Source: Laspinema palackyanum D2a (lineage in GTDB: Bacteria; Cyanobacteriota; Cyanobacteriia; Cyanobacteriales; Laspinemataceae). From it: a stretch of 64,000 nt of DNA. Within the stretch, counting starts at the first letter, position 1, and every line of letters begins with the position of its first letter. Positions 26,546 through 35,673 of the stretch are shown in pieces. The translations under genes were made by a program, and so were the position numbers. Below the pieces are notes generated by a model. That model was given only the letters and a program-made list of their open reading frames with translations, made no database searches and was not told the DNA's origin. The stretch covers positions 212,342 to 276,341 of the forward strand of contig JAMXFF010000002.1 in assembly GCA_025370845.1 (NCBI GenBank), in the 5' to 3' direction.

Positions 26546-29500
26546 ATGAAGTTTGAGGCTTGTTCAAGAGAGTTAATGACGACCTTTGCCACAATTTTAG
26601 ATCCAGAACGTCAGGGGACTGCGATCGAAATTGGGGTAGGAACCCAGGATTATTATTTTGTAGATTTTGTCAAAGCGGGGTTTCCCACCTTGGCGGTGGA
26701 ACCCGCCCCAGCAGAGGAACTACGGGTCACTTGTCAGCGGTTGAATGTCCCCCTGGAACAAGCGGCGATCGCTGAAAAAAATGGGGAAGTCACCCTGTAT
26801 TTGGGGGAATACCAAGGTCAGATTAATGTCAATTTGAACTCCTTAAATCCGGATTGGTGGGGAGTGGCCAACCCTCAACAGTTGGATTCTCCCAGTCAGA
26901 ATAGAACCCCGGCCAGCCTGAATGTGCCTGCATTTACTTTAAAAACTTTACTACAAAATCGCGGAATTGAACGGCTTTCTATTTTAAAAGTTGATACAGA
27001 AGGCAGCGAATTTGGAATTATTAATGGACTGCGGGAGATTCCTGTCCAAACGTTACCGAGTTTGGTGCAATTTGAATATGGCGGGGGAGGCGATCGCGAG
27101 AGTCAGGAAGGGGGATGGAACCCTAAATATTTTCAGAGTACCCTCGATTGTTTAGAGGTACTAAAAGCCCTAGGATATGAATGGTTACTGCTGATTGACC
27201 GGGAGTTGCCCCGTCCCTATTCTTTTGCACTTCAAGAGATTACTAACTTTGCAGATATTTTTCATCCCCTGTCCCATGTCGGCAATGCGATCGCCTGTAA
27301 AACTCACCACCTCTCCTCCCAAATCAACCTAGACTCTCTCTGTCAGCCTTATCTCAATTATTCTAACAAATTAGCCCAAAGTTTGGTCAATGTAAGGTCT
27401 TCTAACCTTGTCAATTCCTTTAAATACATTCTGCCTTATGTCATCATTCATCAGTATAAAATAAAACGTCGTCCTTTACGAGTCCTAGAGTATGGACCGG
27501 GATGTAACACCAAGCAGTTTATCAAATCATTAGTCTGTCAGCAAGTCGTATCTGTCGAAGACAATGCCGAGTGGTCTGAAAAATTTGCGACTCTCGTAAA
27601 ATCGGCTCAAGGCATCGATATTGACTATCGATTAATAGAGGTTAAAAGTCACGAAGGAAAAGCCTATTTAGGGGTAGATTGCTGGACTGAATCCGATATT
27701 TTAGACTATTGCGAATATCCCTTGAAATATGGCTCAGGTTATTTTGATATTATCTTTGTCAATGCAGGCGATCGCCAGGACGAAGTAACTCTCAAAGGTC
27801 GAACTTATCCCGGTTGTCCCGTTCCCCATCGCTGTTTAGAATTAGCCCATACCCTATTAGCGGATCAGGGAGTGGTGGTTCTCCATGATCTACCCGGTTC
27901 TTTTTCTACCATGAATCGGTCCTTAGTCGAACCCATCCAAACATTTTCCAGGGTTAAAAGTTTCCCTAAAGTTGGCACAACTCTTTTATCTAATTCCCTG
28001 AATTTGGATGAATTGGAAGGGTTTATTTCTAGCCTCTATCCCCAGAATCTTCCCCAAGACTCTGTAAAACCGGAGATTCCCTCTAGTCGAGAGAGTTCCC
28101 CTTCTCACCCAAAAATGTTGGATTTATCCCAACTCTTAGAGGAGCATTCTATCACCCCTCGGGGAGTGATTCATGTGGGGGCGAATGAAGGCGAAGAACT
28201 CAAAACTTATCAAAAGCTTGGCATCAACAAGGTCTTATTTATTGAAGCCAACCCTGCCGTTTTTCAGGTATTAAAAGGAAAATTGAGTGACGTTCCTAAC
28301 CTGATAGGTGTAAATTGTGCAATCTCCAATCTTAATGGAACTGCAACCTTGCACGTCACCTCAATGGATGCAGCCAGTTCTATTTTACCCCTGAAACGGG
28401 TTAAAGAGTATTATCCCGAGATTCGAGAAACCCATCAAATTAAAGTCCAATGTAAAACCCTAGATACCCTTTTGGCAGAATTAGGGTTAAATCCAGCGGA
28501 TTTTAATCTATTGAATTTAGATATTCAAGGTGCAGAATTTTTAGCCCTTCAAGGCGCAAAAAATCTGCTGCAACATATCGAAGCGATTAATACCGAAGTC
28601 AATTATGAGGAACTATATGAAGGGACACAGTTAATTGACAAAATCGATGAATTATTAGCGGAATCCGACTTTGAGCGCGTTGCTACGGTGACCCCCTATC
28701 ATCCGTCCTGGGGGGATGCGTTTTATGTCAAAAAACCGCTGATTACCCTGTCTACCCTGGGTAGCAATGGACGGTTTGCCAATCAACTGTTTCAGTATGG
28801 GTTTTTGAAACTTTATGCTCAAACCCATCATCTGCGGATAGAAACTCCGGAGTGGATTGGACAGTATTTATTTGGACATCAAGACCCCCCCTTGTCTAAA
28901 AATTTACCTGAAGTTAAAGATAGCAGTAAACAGGCCGATGAATCGCCGATTTTGCAACGGGAAACCCCTTTAAAAAATGTCGATATTTGGGGCTATTTTC
29001 AGTTTAATACTCAGTATTATTCTCAATATAAAGATGAATTTTGTCGCCTGTTTCAACCTGTCCCCGAGGTAAAGCAACAACTCGACCCGGTACGCGATCG
29101 CCTCCTGTCCCAAGGCAAAACCATTGTCGGATTGCATATCCGACTCAAAGATTATGGCTTTTCCTACTTTTTCATCGCCCCCCTTGTCTGGTATAAAGCC
29201 TGGTTAGCGCAAATCTGGAATACCCTGGATCAACCTGTTTTATTCATTGCCAGTGACGAACCCGAAAAAGTCCTGCCGCATTTTGCCGAATATCAACCTG
29301 TTACTTCAAAATCCCTGGGGGCCGACTTACCCAAAGCCGACTTTTATCCAGATTTTTACTTATTAAGTCACTGCAATATTCTGGCGATTTCTAACAGTAC
29401 CTTTTCCTTTGTGGCCTCCATGCTCAATCGCCGGGGAACCTGCTTCATGCGGCCCAAATTGTCCGCTCAATCTCTGATTCCTTACGACCCTTGGAATAGT

Positions 29501-31282
29501 GAACCGATTTTGCATGATGCCAAAGTGCCGAGGAAGTATGAACCCGCCTGTTTGCGACCCTTGCGAGAGCAAATCGCCGATCGCTGGTTGAGTTTAACCG
29601 GCGAGGCACTCAAACTCAGCTATTTGAGTGGCGTGGGTATTGATGCGGAAATCCTGCTCGATCAAGGGGTAAAAAATGAACCCTTGACGGACAGCGAAAG
29701 AGAGTTAATCCAACGGTTAAATTCACAGATTAGCCTCCGATTGGATCAGCCAAAAGCGCTGCAATCCTTTCTCGTGGCGATGTTGTACCGGGATGCCTAT
29801 CAACTCCCCTTCCCCTATAACGGCGCAGCAATTCCCAAGTGGTTTTTCGCGGATTTTTGGCAATTTTTATTTGCAGCACCCAGTACCTTTTCCGAACCCG
29901 GAGAACCAGAACAATACTTTCACTACATTCAGGGATTGGTCAATTATCTCCATTCCCATCTAGTGAAAAATCCCCATTCAGACCTATGGCGGTATATTGC
30001 CTTATGTTTTATCCAATCCCATAATTTTAAAGCCCTATGCGCTTGGGAAGGGAATGGGTTGAAAATTACCCAGAAACGGGGGGAAATTCTGGAATTGACC
30101 CTCAAAACTTTGGGGCAGACCCTGGATTATGACTTTCCCCCTCGTCCCCCGTCTCGGGGTAAAATTCGCCTGGGAATTCTGCAACATAACTTTTTTGCGG
30201 CGAAGGAAACGGTAGTCACTTTGGCCGCTTTTGAGCATTTAGACCGACAGAAATTTGAGGTCCGGTTGTATGCGATCGCCCTCCAAGAGACCCCCTTGCA
30301 ACAAACCTGCCAAAATTGTGCGGATAGCTTGGTGAAACTGCCTCAGAAATTGAGGGACCAAGTGGAGAAAATTCGCGGGGATGATTTGGATATTCTGCTG
30401 ATTGGTAGCGACATTTCCAGTCAGACGACGGCGATCGGCTTATTAGCTTGCCACCGCTTGGCGAGGGTGCAATGTAGCGGGGCCTGGGTGACAACTACCA
30501 CGGGACTGCGCCCGATGGATTACTACATTACCGGAGAGTTGATGGTAGGGCCCCGGTTCCAAGACTACTATCAGGAACGAGTCGTGACAGTGGAAGGGTC
30601 CGGACTCTGTTTTAAGCGACCCCACCCCGGGGAACGATCGCGAATCCAACCGACGCGCCACCGTTGGGGGGTTCCCGAGGAAACCGTCATCTTTATTTCC
30701 GGGGCCAGTGCCCTCAAAATCGGTCCTCAGATTCGAGAAACCTGGGCCAAAATTTTGGCGGCAGTGCCCCATTCAATATTGGTGTTATATCCCTTTGGAG
30801 CAATGGGGGCCAAATTTTATCGGACGAGTCCCTACGACAATCAGACGCGGATGGTATTCCAGAGATATGGAATTGACCCGAGGCGGTTCGTAGTCATAGA
30901 GCAGTTGAATTCTTTGGAGGAGTTGAAAAACTGTTTGCACCAAGCGGACTTGTATTTAGATGCTTACCCGGATACTGGGGATTTGTCCTTACTGGATCCC
31001 TTAGAAGTGGAACTGCCGATGGTGGTGCGGGAAGGGGAAGCTCCTCAAACCCGGCGATCGTCGGCCCTATTGCGAGAGTTGCAGCTTGGACAATGGATTG
31101 CCCAGAGTGAATCTGCCTACATTGATTTAGCGGTGTCCCTAGCGACCAATCCAAAGCAACGGGAACAGTATCGGGAGCAACTTCACCGGAGTTTCCAGAA
31201 GACAGTTCCCTGCCTGGATACCCGAGCTTATTCCGCCAAAATCGGAGCACTCTTAGAAAAACTGGTTCAAAACCAAATTTGA
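26546..31282 (+). CDS. 1578-aa multidomain methyltransferase/fucosyltransferase-like/GT41 protein
   Basis: Large cytoplasmic fusion. Domains in order: FkbM-type methyltransferase (about 15-235, AIEIGVGTQDYYFVDF, LKVDTEGSEFGIINGL); a second methyltransferase-like domain (about 265-490, VLEYGPGCNTKQFIKSL, FDIIFVNAGDRQDEV); a second FkbM domain (about 535-735, VIHVGANEGEELKTY, NLDIQGAEFLALQGA); a fucosyltransferase GT11-like domain (about 735-990, GSNGRFANQLFQYGFLKLYA, IVGLHIRLKDYGF, ISNSTFSFVASMLNRRG); a helical non-TPR module (about 1000-1200); and a GT41 catalytic domain (about 1200-1575, KIGPQIRETWAKILAAVPHS, YLDAYPDTGDLSLLDPL). The last two match the 2093-aa protein. ATG 26576 is an alternative start. 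The likely task is synthesis of a methylated, deoxyhexose-containing glycan on protein (inference). Confidence 0.84.
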   Translation: MKFEACSRELMTTFATILDPERQGTAIEIGVGTQDYYFVDFVKAGFPTLAVEPAPAEELRVTCQRLNVPLEQAAIAEKNGEVTLYLGEYQGQINVNLNSLNPDWWGVANPQQLDSPSQNRTPASLNVPAFTLKTLLQNRGIERLSILKVDTEGSEFGIINGLREIPVQTLPSLVQFEYGGGGDRESQEGGWNPKYFQSTLDCLEVLKALGYEWLLLIDRELPRPYSFALQEITNFADIFHPLSHVGNAIACKTHHLSSQINLDSLCQPYLNYSNKLAQSLVNVRSSNLVNSFKYILPYVIIHQYKIKRRPLRVLEYGPGCNTKQFIKSLVCQQVVSVEDNAEWSEKFATLVKSAQGIDIDYRLIEVKSHEGKAYLGVDCWTESDILDYCEYPLKYGSGYFDIIFVNAGDRQDEVTLKGRTYPGCPVPHRCLELAHTLLADQGVVVLHDLPGSFSTMNRSLVEPIQTFSRVKSFPKVGTTLLSNSLNLDELEGFISSLYPQNLPQDSVKPEIPSSRESSPSHPKMLDLSQLLEEHSITPRGVIHVGANEGEELKTYQKLGINKVLFIEANPAVFQVLKGKLSDVPNLIGVNCAISNLNGTATLHVTSMDAASSILPLKRVKEYYPEIRETHQIKVQCKTLDTLLAELGLNPADFNLLNLDIQGAEFLALQGAKNLLQHIEAINTEVNYEELYEGTQLIDKIDELLAESDFERVATVTPYHPSWGDAFYVKKPLITLSTLGSNGRFANQLFQYGFLKLYAQTHHLRIETPEWIGQYLFGHQDPPLSKNLPEVKDSSKQADESPILQRETPLKNVDIWGYFQFNTQYYSQYKDEFCRLFQPVPEVKQQLDPVRDRLLSQGKTIVGLHIRLKDYGFSYFFIAPLVWYKAWLAQIWNTLDQPVLFIASDEPEKVLPHFAEYQPVTSKSLGADLPKADFYPDFYLLSHCNILAISNSTFSFVASMLNRRGTCFMRPKLSAQSLIPYDPWNSEPILHDAKVPRKYEPACLRPLREQIADRWLSLTGEALKLSYLSGVGIDAEILLDQGVKNEPLTDSERELIQRLNSQISLRLDQPKALQSFLVAMLYRDAYQLPFPYNGAAIPKWFFADFWQFLFAAPSTFSEPGEPEQYFHYIQGLVNYLHSHLVKNPHSDLWRYIALCFIQSHNFKALCAWEGNGLKITQKRGEILELTLKTLGQTLDYDFPPRPPSRGKIRLGILQHNFFAAKETVVTLAAFEHLDRQKFEVRLYAIALQETPLQQTCQNCADSLVKLPQKLRDQVEKIRGDDLDILLIGSDISSQTTAIGLLACHRLARVQCSGAWVTTTTGLRPMDYYITGELMVGPRFQDYYQERVVTVEGSGLCFKRPHPGERSRIQPTRHRWGVPEETVIFISGASALKIGPQIRETWAKILAAVPHSILVLYPFGAMGAKFYRTSPYDNQTRMVFQRYGIDPRRFVVIEQLNSLEELKNCLHQADLYLDAYPDTGDLSLLDPLEVELPMVVREGEAPQTRRSSALLRELQLGQWIAQSESAYIDLAVSLATNPKQREQYREQLHRSFQKTVPCLDTRAYSAKIGALLEKLVQNQI

Positions 31283-31760
31283 ACCCAGTTCAAGGAAAAA
31301 TAGCTCAGGGGGACATAAAGTTAGGATGACAGGGGTGAGTTGGGCAACCTGTTTAAAGAAACCAATCCCGGTTGACTAGCGTCCCCGGTAGTAGAGAGAA
31401 CTCAACGGCGTATCTACTAAGATAGTAAATAGCCGTCAAATTTTTTTTCAGGGCAGCAACGGCAATGGGGAAGGGTCAGACAACAACAGGATCAACGATC
31501 AGCGAGAGGATGAGCTATGGACGGAATGTTCTGGGTGCAGTTAATCCTTCATCCTAACTAGCTTCCTTCATCTTGCCCGAAGGGGTAAGTTGATATCGAC
31601 CGTTCCAAGAGTGCCATCCCAGAGAGTTTGACCGGCTGTTTATGATGGGAGAGCATCACCCAATTGCCCGAAACCCAAACCAAAACTCAATTCAGGAAAC
31701 AAAAAGTGCTGGCAATGCCAACTAGGATTGGTTATATTTGTGGTCTTGTAGAGGTTGAAC
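31283..31760. other. 478-bp intergenic region upstream of the type I secretion operon
   Basis: No coding sequence recognised. A T-tract at about 31440-31449 follows a weak inverted repeat and might end the preceding transcript. The rest presumably holds the promoter of the secretion operon; the start ATG 31761 has GAGG upstream at about 31751. Confidence 0.35.
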
Positions 31761-32501
31761 ATGAGTGACCTTTTCCAAGTTGGCGACATAACGATTAAAG
31801 CCGAAGACATACCCGCCTTATTAAAGCGGTATCAGTTAGATCTGCAATTTTGTCGGGGTGTCGTCCTAGATCAAGGAATAGCCGAGGCGAATATCACGGC
31901 AACTGATGAAGAACGCTTAAGAGCGCTTGAAGACTTTGCGGTGCAGCAGAAGCTTACCTCCCCTGAAATCCGGGAGGCGTGGCTCAAAAGCCAAGGCATG
32001 ACCGAAGAACAGATGCAGGAGTCTGTGGTGCGACAGATATTGATAGAAAAATTCAAGACAACAACCTGGGGGCCAAAAGTTCAAAGTTATTTTATGACCC
32101 GCAAAAGCGACCTGGATAAAGTGGTTTATTCCTTAATTCGCACACAGGATGCGGGTCTAGCCCAAGAAATCTATTTTCGGATTTCTGAAGGGGAACAAAG
32201 CTTTGCAGATGCGGCTGCCGAATACTCAAAAGGCCCAGAAAGCCGAACGGGGGGATTGCTGGGACCTGTTCCAGTGTCTCAACCCCATCCCCTGATTGGT
32301 AAACTGTTGTCGATTAGTCAACCGGGGCAACTCTGGCCGCCTCGACAATTGGATGTATGGTTCGTGATTATTAGATTAGAAAAATTTATTCCAGCCCAAC
32401 TGGATGACAGTATGCGTCGGCAATTAGTCGATGAGATGTTTGAAAATTGGTGGCGAGAACAGGTGCAAAAAGTCGGGTCATTGCAGTCTATCGCGGGTTA
32501 G
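31761..32501 (+). CDS. parvulin-type peptidylprolyl isomerase (SurA/PrsA-like)
   Basis: 246-aa protein starting MSDLFQVGDITIKAEDIP; a TTG 6 nt earlier is an alternative. The N-terminal helical region (1-115) resembles the chaperone part of SurA-like foldases. Residues about 125-215 form a rotamase/parvulin domain with YFRISEGEQSFADAAAEYSKGPESRTGGLLGPVPVSQPHP. No signal peptide or lipobox is seen, so it would act in the cytoplasm. Cyanobacterial type I exporters often have such a gene next to them. It lies 20 bp before the ABC exporter and may keep the RTX substrate export-competent (inference). Confidence 0.85.
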   Translation: MSDLFQVGDITIKAEDIPALLKRYQLDLQFCRGVVLDQGIAEANITATDEERLRALEDFAVQQKLTSPEIREAWLKSQGMTEEQMQESVVRQILIEKFKTTTWGPKVQSYFMTRKSDLDKVVYSLIRTQDAGLAQEIYFRISEGEQSFADAAAEYSKGPESRTGGLLGPVPVSQPHPLIGKLLSISQPGQLWPPRQLDVWFVIIRLEKFIPAQLDDSMRRQLVDEMFENWWREQVQKVGSLQSIAG

Positions 32502-32521
32502 GCGCTTCGGAACGTTTCATC

Positions 32522-35500
32522 ATGACATCAACAATCGATCTCTCTCAAATTTCAGAATTTTTAAAGAAAACGGCCCCGTTTGATCGCCTCAGCGATCGGG
32601 CCTTGGAAAATCTGGCCACCCATTGCGAACTGTTGCGGTATCGTCCGGGTCAACCGATTTTTGAGTTGGGCAAAATGCCGACTCAAGTGGCGGTGATTTA
32701 TGAGGGCCAGGTGCGGGAATTGGCCCATGACCAACGCAGCCAAAGCATGGTGAGTTTGCGCTTAGCCGGTCCGGGAGAAATTCTCGGGTGGGGTAGCTTG
32801 GTGCGAGGGGTGGCCGTAGACAGTGCGATCGCCTCGCGGGAAGTGATTTGTGTCTCCATCCGGGCCAGTACGTTCTTAGAACAGGTGAAATCGGAAAAAA
32901 TCTTCCGAGAAGCCTTTGAGCAACAGGCCGCCTTGAATGAGGTATTTGAGCTACTCTCCGGGGAACTTCAGCGCCGAGCCGATGCGACCACCAATGCCAA
33001 AGACTTGACCCTGCAATTCCAACCCCGGGCAGTCGTCATCAACATCCCCAAAGGGAAAGCCAATCTAACCGAACTCGATCGCGAGCATCTCTGGTTTCTC
33101 AGTACCGGAACCATCGGCGAATTTAACAGAGGCAGCCGCCTGATGGTGGATGCCAACACCATTGGCAAGCTCCCTTGTCCCGACGGGGCCCGAGTGGTGG
33201 GCTTACCCCTGTTTGATTTGGCAGGAACTCCGGCAACTCCCCAGGACAATGGGGGTGCGATCGCCGATTCCCATAGCGCGATCGCCCCCACGACCCCCAT
33301 CACCCCAACGGTGGTGGACCCCATTCCCTACGCCCCCGATCGGCCCCCAGAGATTGAAGCCGAAGAGAGCACCCCACGGGGCAAAGTTAAATATCCCTTC
33401 ATCCGGGGAAGAGGCCCGATTCAGGGGTCTTTAGCCTGTTTTCAAATGTTGGGCAAACAATACCAGATTCGGGTGCGCCGTGACGTCGTGCAGCGCGTCT
33501 TGGAAAATCAATATAACTCCCACGGCAAACTCACCCTACAATCCTGTGGGTCCGTCGCCGCCATGATGGGATTTAACGGACAGTTAGTCACCGTCCCGAT
33601 GGAAGTCCTTCCCCGACTCAAAGCACCGGCGATGATTCGCTGGGAAAATAGCTTTGCCCTCTTATTCAGCGTCAGCGATCGCGAAGTCGTTGCCGCCATC
33701 CCCTCCAAAGGCCTCATTCGCCGCAAACCCCAAAAATTCATCCAGGAGTGGCAACTCGTCACCCCCACCGAAGAAGGAAAAGAAGGCACCGAACAGGTCC
33801 TCCTCCTCGTTCCTCCCGCCGAAGACAAACAAGACACCTTTAACTTCTGGTGGTTCCTCCCCGAACTCGGCAAATATAAAAGCGTCCTAGTCCAAGTCTT
33901 CCTCGCCTCCTTCTTCGTTCAACTCTTTGGGTTAGCCAACCCCCTGATCACCCAGGTGATTATCGATAAAGTCATCGGTCAAAGAAGCCTAGACACCCTG
34001 AATATCCTCGGCTTATTGATGGTTTTAGTCGCCGTGTTTGAAGGGGCGCTCACCTGGTTACGGACCTATTTATTCGTAGACACCACCAACCGGATTGACT
34101 TGAGTCTCGGGTCCCAGGTCATCGACCACCTGCTGCGACTCCCCCTCGGCTACTTCGACCAACGGCGCGTGGGTGAACTCGCCGGACGGGTGAGCGAACT
34201 GGAAAAAATTCGCCAATTCCTCACCGGGACCGCCCTCACCGTCGTTCTCGATGCCTTATTTTCGGTGATTTATATCGCCGTCATGCTCTCCTACAGCCTC
34301 CTGATGACCGCCGTCGCCTTGGCAGTCGTCCCCCTGATGGCCCTGTTAATCGCCGGGGTGTCGCCCATTGTCCAACGGCTGTTACGCAAACGGGCTGAGC
34401 GTTACGCCGATACCCAGTCCTATCTCGTCGAGGTCCTCTCCGGTATTCAAACCGTCAAGGCCCAGAACATCGAACTCACCTCCCGATGGAGTTGGTACGA
34501 TCGCTATGCTCGCTATATCAGCGCTGGGTTTAAAACCGTCGTCACCTCCACCACCGCCAGTTCTATCAGTACCTTACTGAATAAAGGATCTGGACTCGCC
34601 CTCCTGTGGGTCGGTGCTCATTTAGTTCTGAGCGACCCTCCCCAAATGTCCTTGGGTCAGTTGATCGCCTTCCGAATCATCGCCTCCAACGTCACCGGGT
34701 CCCTGCTGCGCTTTGTCCAAGTCTGGCAAACCTTCCAAGAAACCGCCATGTCCGTTGAACGTCTGCGGGATATCTTAGAAGCCCATCCCGAGGCAGATGA
34801 CCAGGACCGCAGCAATATCCCCATGCCTGCGGTACAGGGTGCCGTCCGATTTGAAAACGTTTCCTTCCACTTTCCCCAGAGTAAATCTCTGCAATTGGCG
34901 AACATCAATCTGGAGTTTCAACCGGGTCAGTTTGTCGGCATTGTCGGTCAGAGTGGTTCCGGTAAGAGTACCTTGATGAAGCTGTTGCAGCGGCTTTATG
35001 AACCCACGGGCGGTCGGATTTTACTCGATGGCTATGATGTATCTAAGGTGGAACTGTATTCCCTGCGGAGTCAAATCGGTGTGGTCCTTCAGGATACCCT
35101 ACTCTTCAATGGAACAGTTCAGGACAATATTGCCTTGACCAATCCTGATGCCGCCACCGATGACATCATTGAAGCGGCCAAAATTGGTGTCGCCCACGAG
35201 TTTATTATGACCCTGCCCAATGGATATAACTCTATTGTGGGAGAACGGGGTTCTTCCTTATCCGGGGGTCAGCGCCAACGGATTGCGATCGCCCGAACGG
35301 TCCTCCAAAATCCTCATCTCCTGATTTTGGACGAAGCCACCAGCGCCCTGGACTACAATTCCGAGCGCCTCGTTTGTGAAAACCTCGCCGAAGCCTTTAA
35401 GGGTCGCACGGTCTTTTTCATCACCCACCGTCTGACGACCGTTAAAAAAGCCGATGTCATCCTCATGATGGACCAAGGCGCAGTGGTGGAACAAGGCACT

Positions 35501-35569
35501 CACGATGAATTAATGGCTCTCAAAGGTCTCTACTACTGTCTATATCAACAACAGGAATCTCAAGTCTAG
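32522..35569 (+). CDS. type I secretion ABC exporter with cNMP-like and C39-like domains
   Basis: 1015-aa HlyB/HetC-like exporter. ATG 32522 is chosen because the longer frame overlaps the isomerase gene. Domains: CRP-like fold (about 15-150), linker, degenerate C39-like peptidase domain (about 295-420), ABC transmembrane domain (about 450-730) and nucleotide-binding domain (about 765-1010) with Walker A GQSGSGKSTLMKLL, signature LSGGQRQRIAIARTVL, Walker B LLILDEATSALD and FFITHRLTTV. The C39 region reads GSLACFQMLGKQY with no DCG nucleophile motif, and the usual His before Trp is Arg (IRWEN), so it probably binds rather than cleaves its substrate. The cNMP fold lacks the canonical Glu and Arg. 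The likely cargo is an RTX protein. Confidence 0.93.
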   Translation: MTSTIDLSQISEFLKKTAPFDRLSDRALENLATHCELLRYRPGQPIFELGKMPTQVAVIYEGQVRELAHDQRSQSMVSLRLAGPGEILGWGSLVRGVAVDSAIASREVICVSIRASTFLEQVKSEKIFREAFEQQAALNEVFELLSGELQRRADATTNAKDLTLQFQPRAVVINIPKGKANLTELDREHLWFLSTGTIGEFNRGSRLMVDANTIGKLPCPDGARVVGLPLFDLAGTPATPQDNGGAIADSHSAIAPTTPITPTVVDPIPYAPDRPPEIEAEESTPRGKVKYPFIRGRGPIQGSLACFQMLGKQYQIRVRRDVVQRVLENQYNSHGKLTLQSCGSVAAMMGFNGQLVTVPMEVLPRLKAPAMIRWENSFALLFSVSDREVVAAIPSKGLIRRKPQKFIQEWQLVTPTEEGKEGTEQVLLLVPPAEDKQDTFNFWWFLPELGKYKSVLVQVFLASFFVQLFGLANPLITQVIIDKVIGQRSLDTLNILGLLMVLVAVFEGALTWLRTYLFVDTTNRIDLSLGSQVIDHLLRLPLGYFDQRRVGELAGRVSELEKIRQFLTGTALTVVLDALFSVIYIAVMLSYSLLMTAVALAVVPLMALLIAGVSPIVQRLLRKRAERYADTQSYLVEVLSGIQTVKAQNIELTSRWSWYDRYARYISAGFKTVVTSTTASSISTLLNKGSGLALLWVGAHLVLSDPPQMSLGQLIAFRIIASNVTGSLLRFVQVWQTFQETAMSVERLRDILEAHPEADDQDRSNIPMPAVQGAVRFENVSFHFPQSKSLQLANINLEFQPGQFVGIVGQSGSGKSTLMKLLQRLYEPTGGRILLDGYDVSKVELYSLRSQIGVVLQDTLLFNGTVQDNIALTNPDAATDDIIEAAKIGVAHEFIMTLPNGYNSIVGERGSSLSGGQRQRIAIARTVLQNPHLLILDEATSALDYNSERLVCENLAEAFKGRTVFFITHRLTTVKKADVILMMDQGAVVEQGTHDELMALKGLYYCLYQQQESQV

Positions 35570-35599
35570 GAATGAAATGGGCAGAATGAGAGATGAGGG

Positions 35600-35652
35600 C
35601 AAAATCCCCCATCTCCCCCATCTCCCCCATCCCCCCCATCCCCCCATCCTTC
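35600..35652. repeat. CCCCCATCTCC low-complexity tract
   Basis: Tandem units of CCCCCATCTCC and CCCCCATC fill most of the 104-bp gap between exporter and adaptor genes. The reverse complement of the same motif occurs at about 23379-23413 and inside the TPR-GT41 gene at 18090-18125. Confidence 0.85.
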
Positions 35653-35673
35653 TAAAACCTAGTCCTAAAACCC

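Noticed and set aside
32447-32521. N-terminal extension of the ABC exporter
   Set aside because: It overlaps the isomerase gene; ATG 32522 starts the conserved part.
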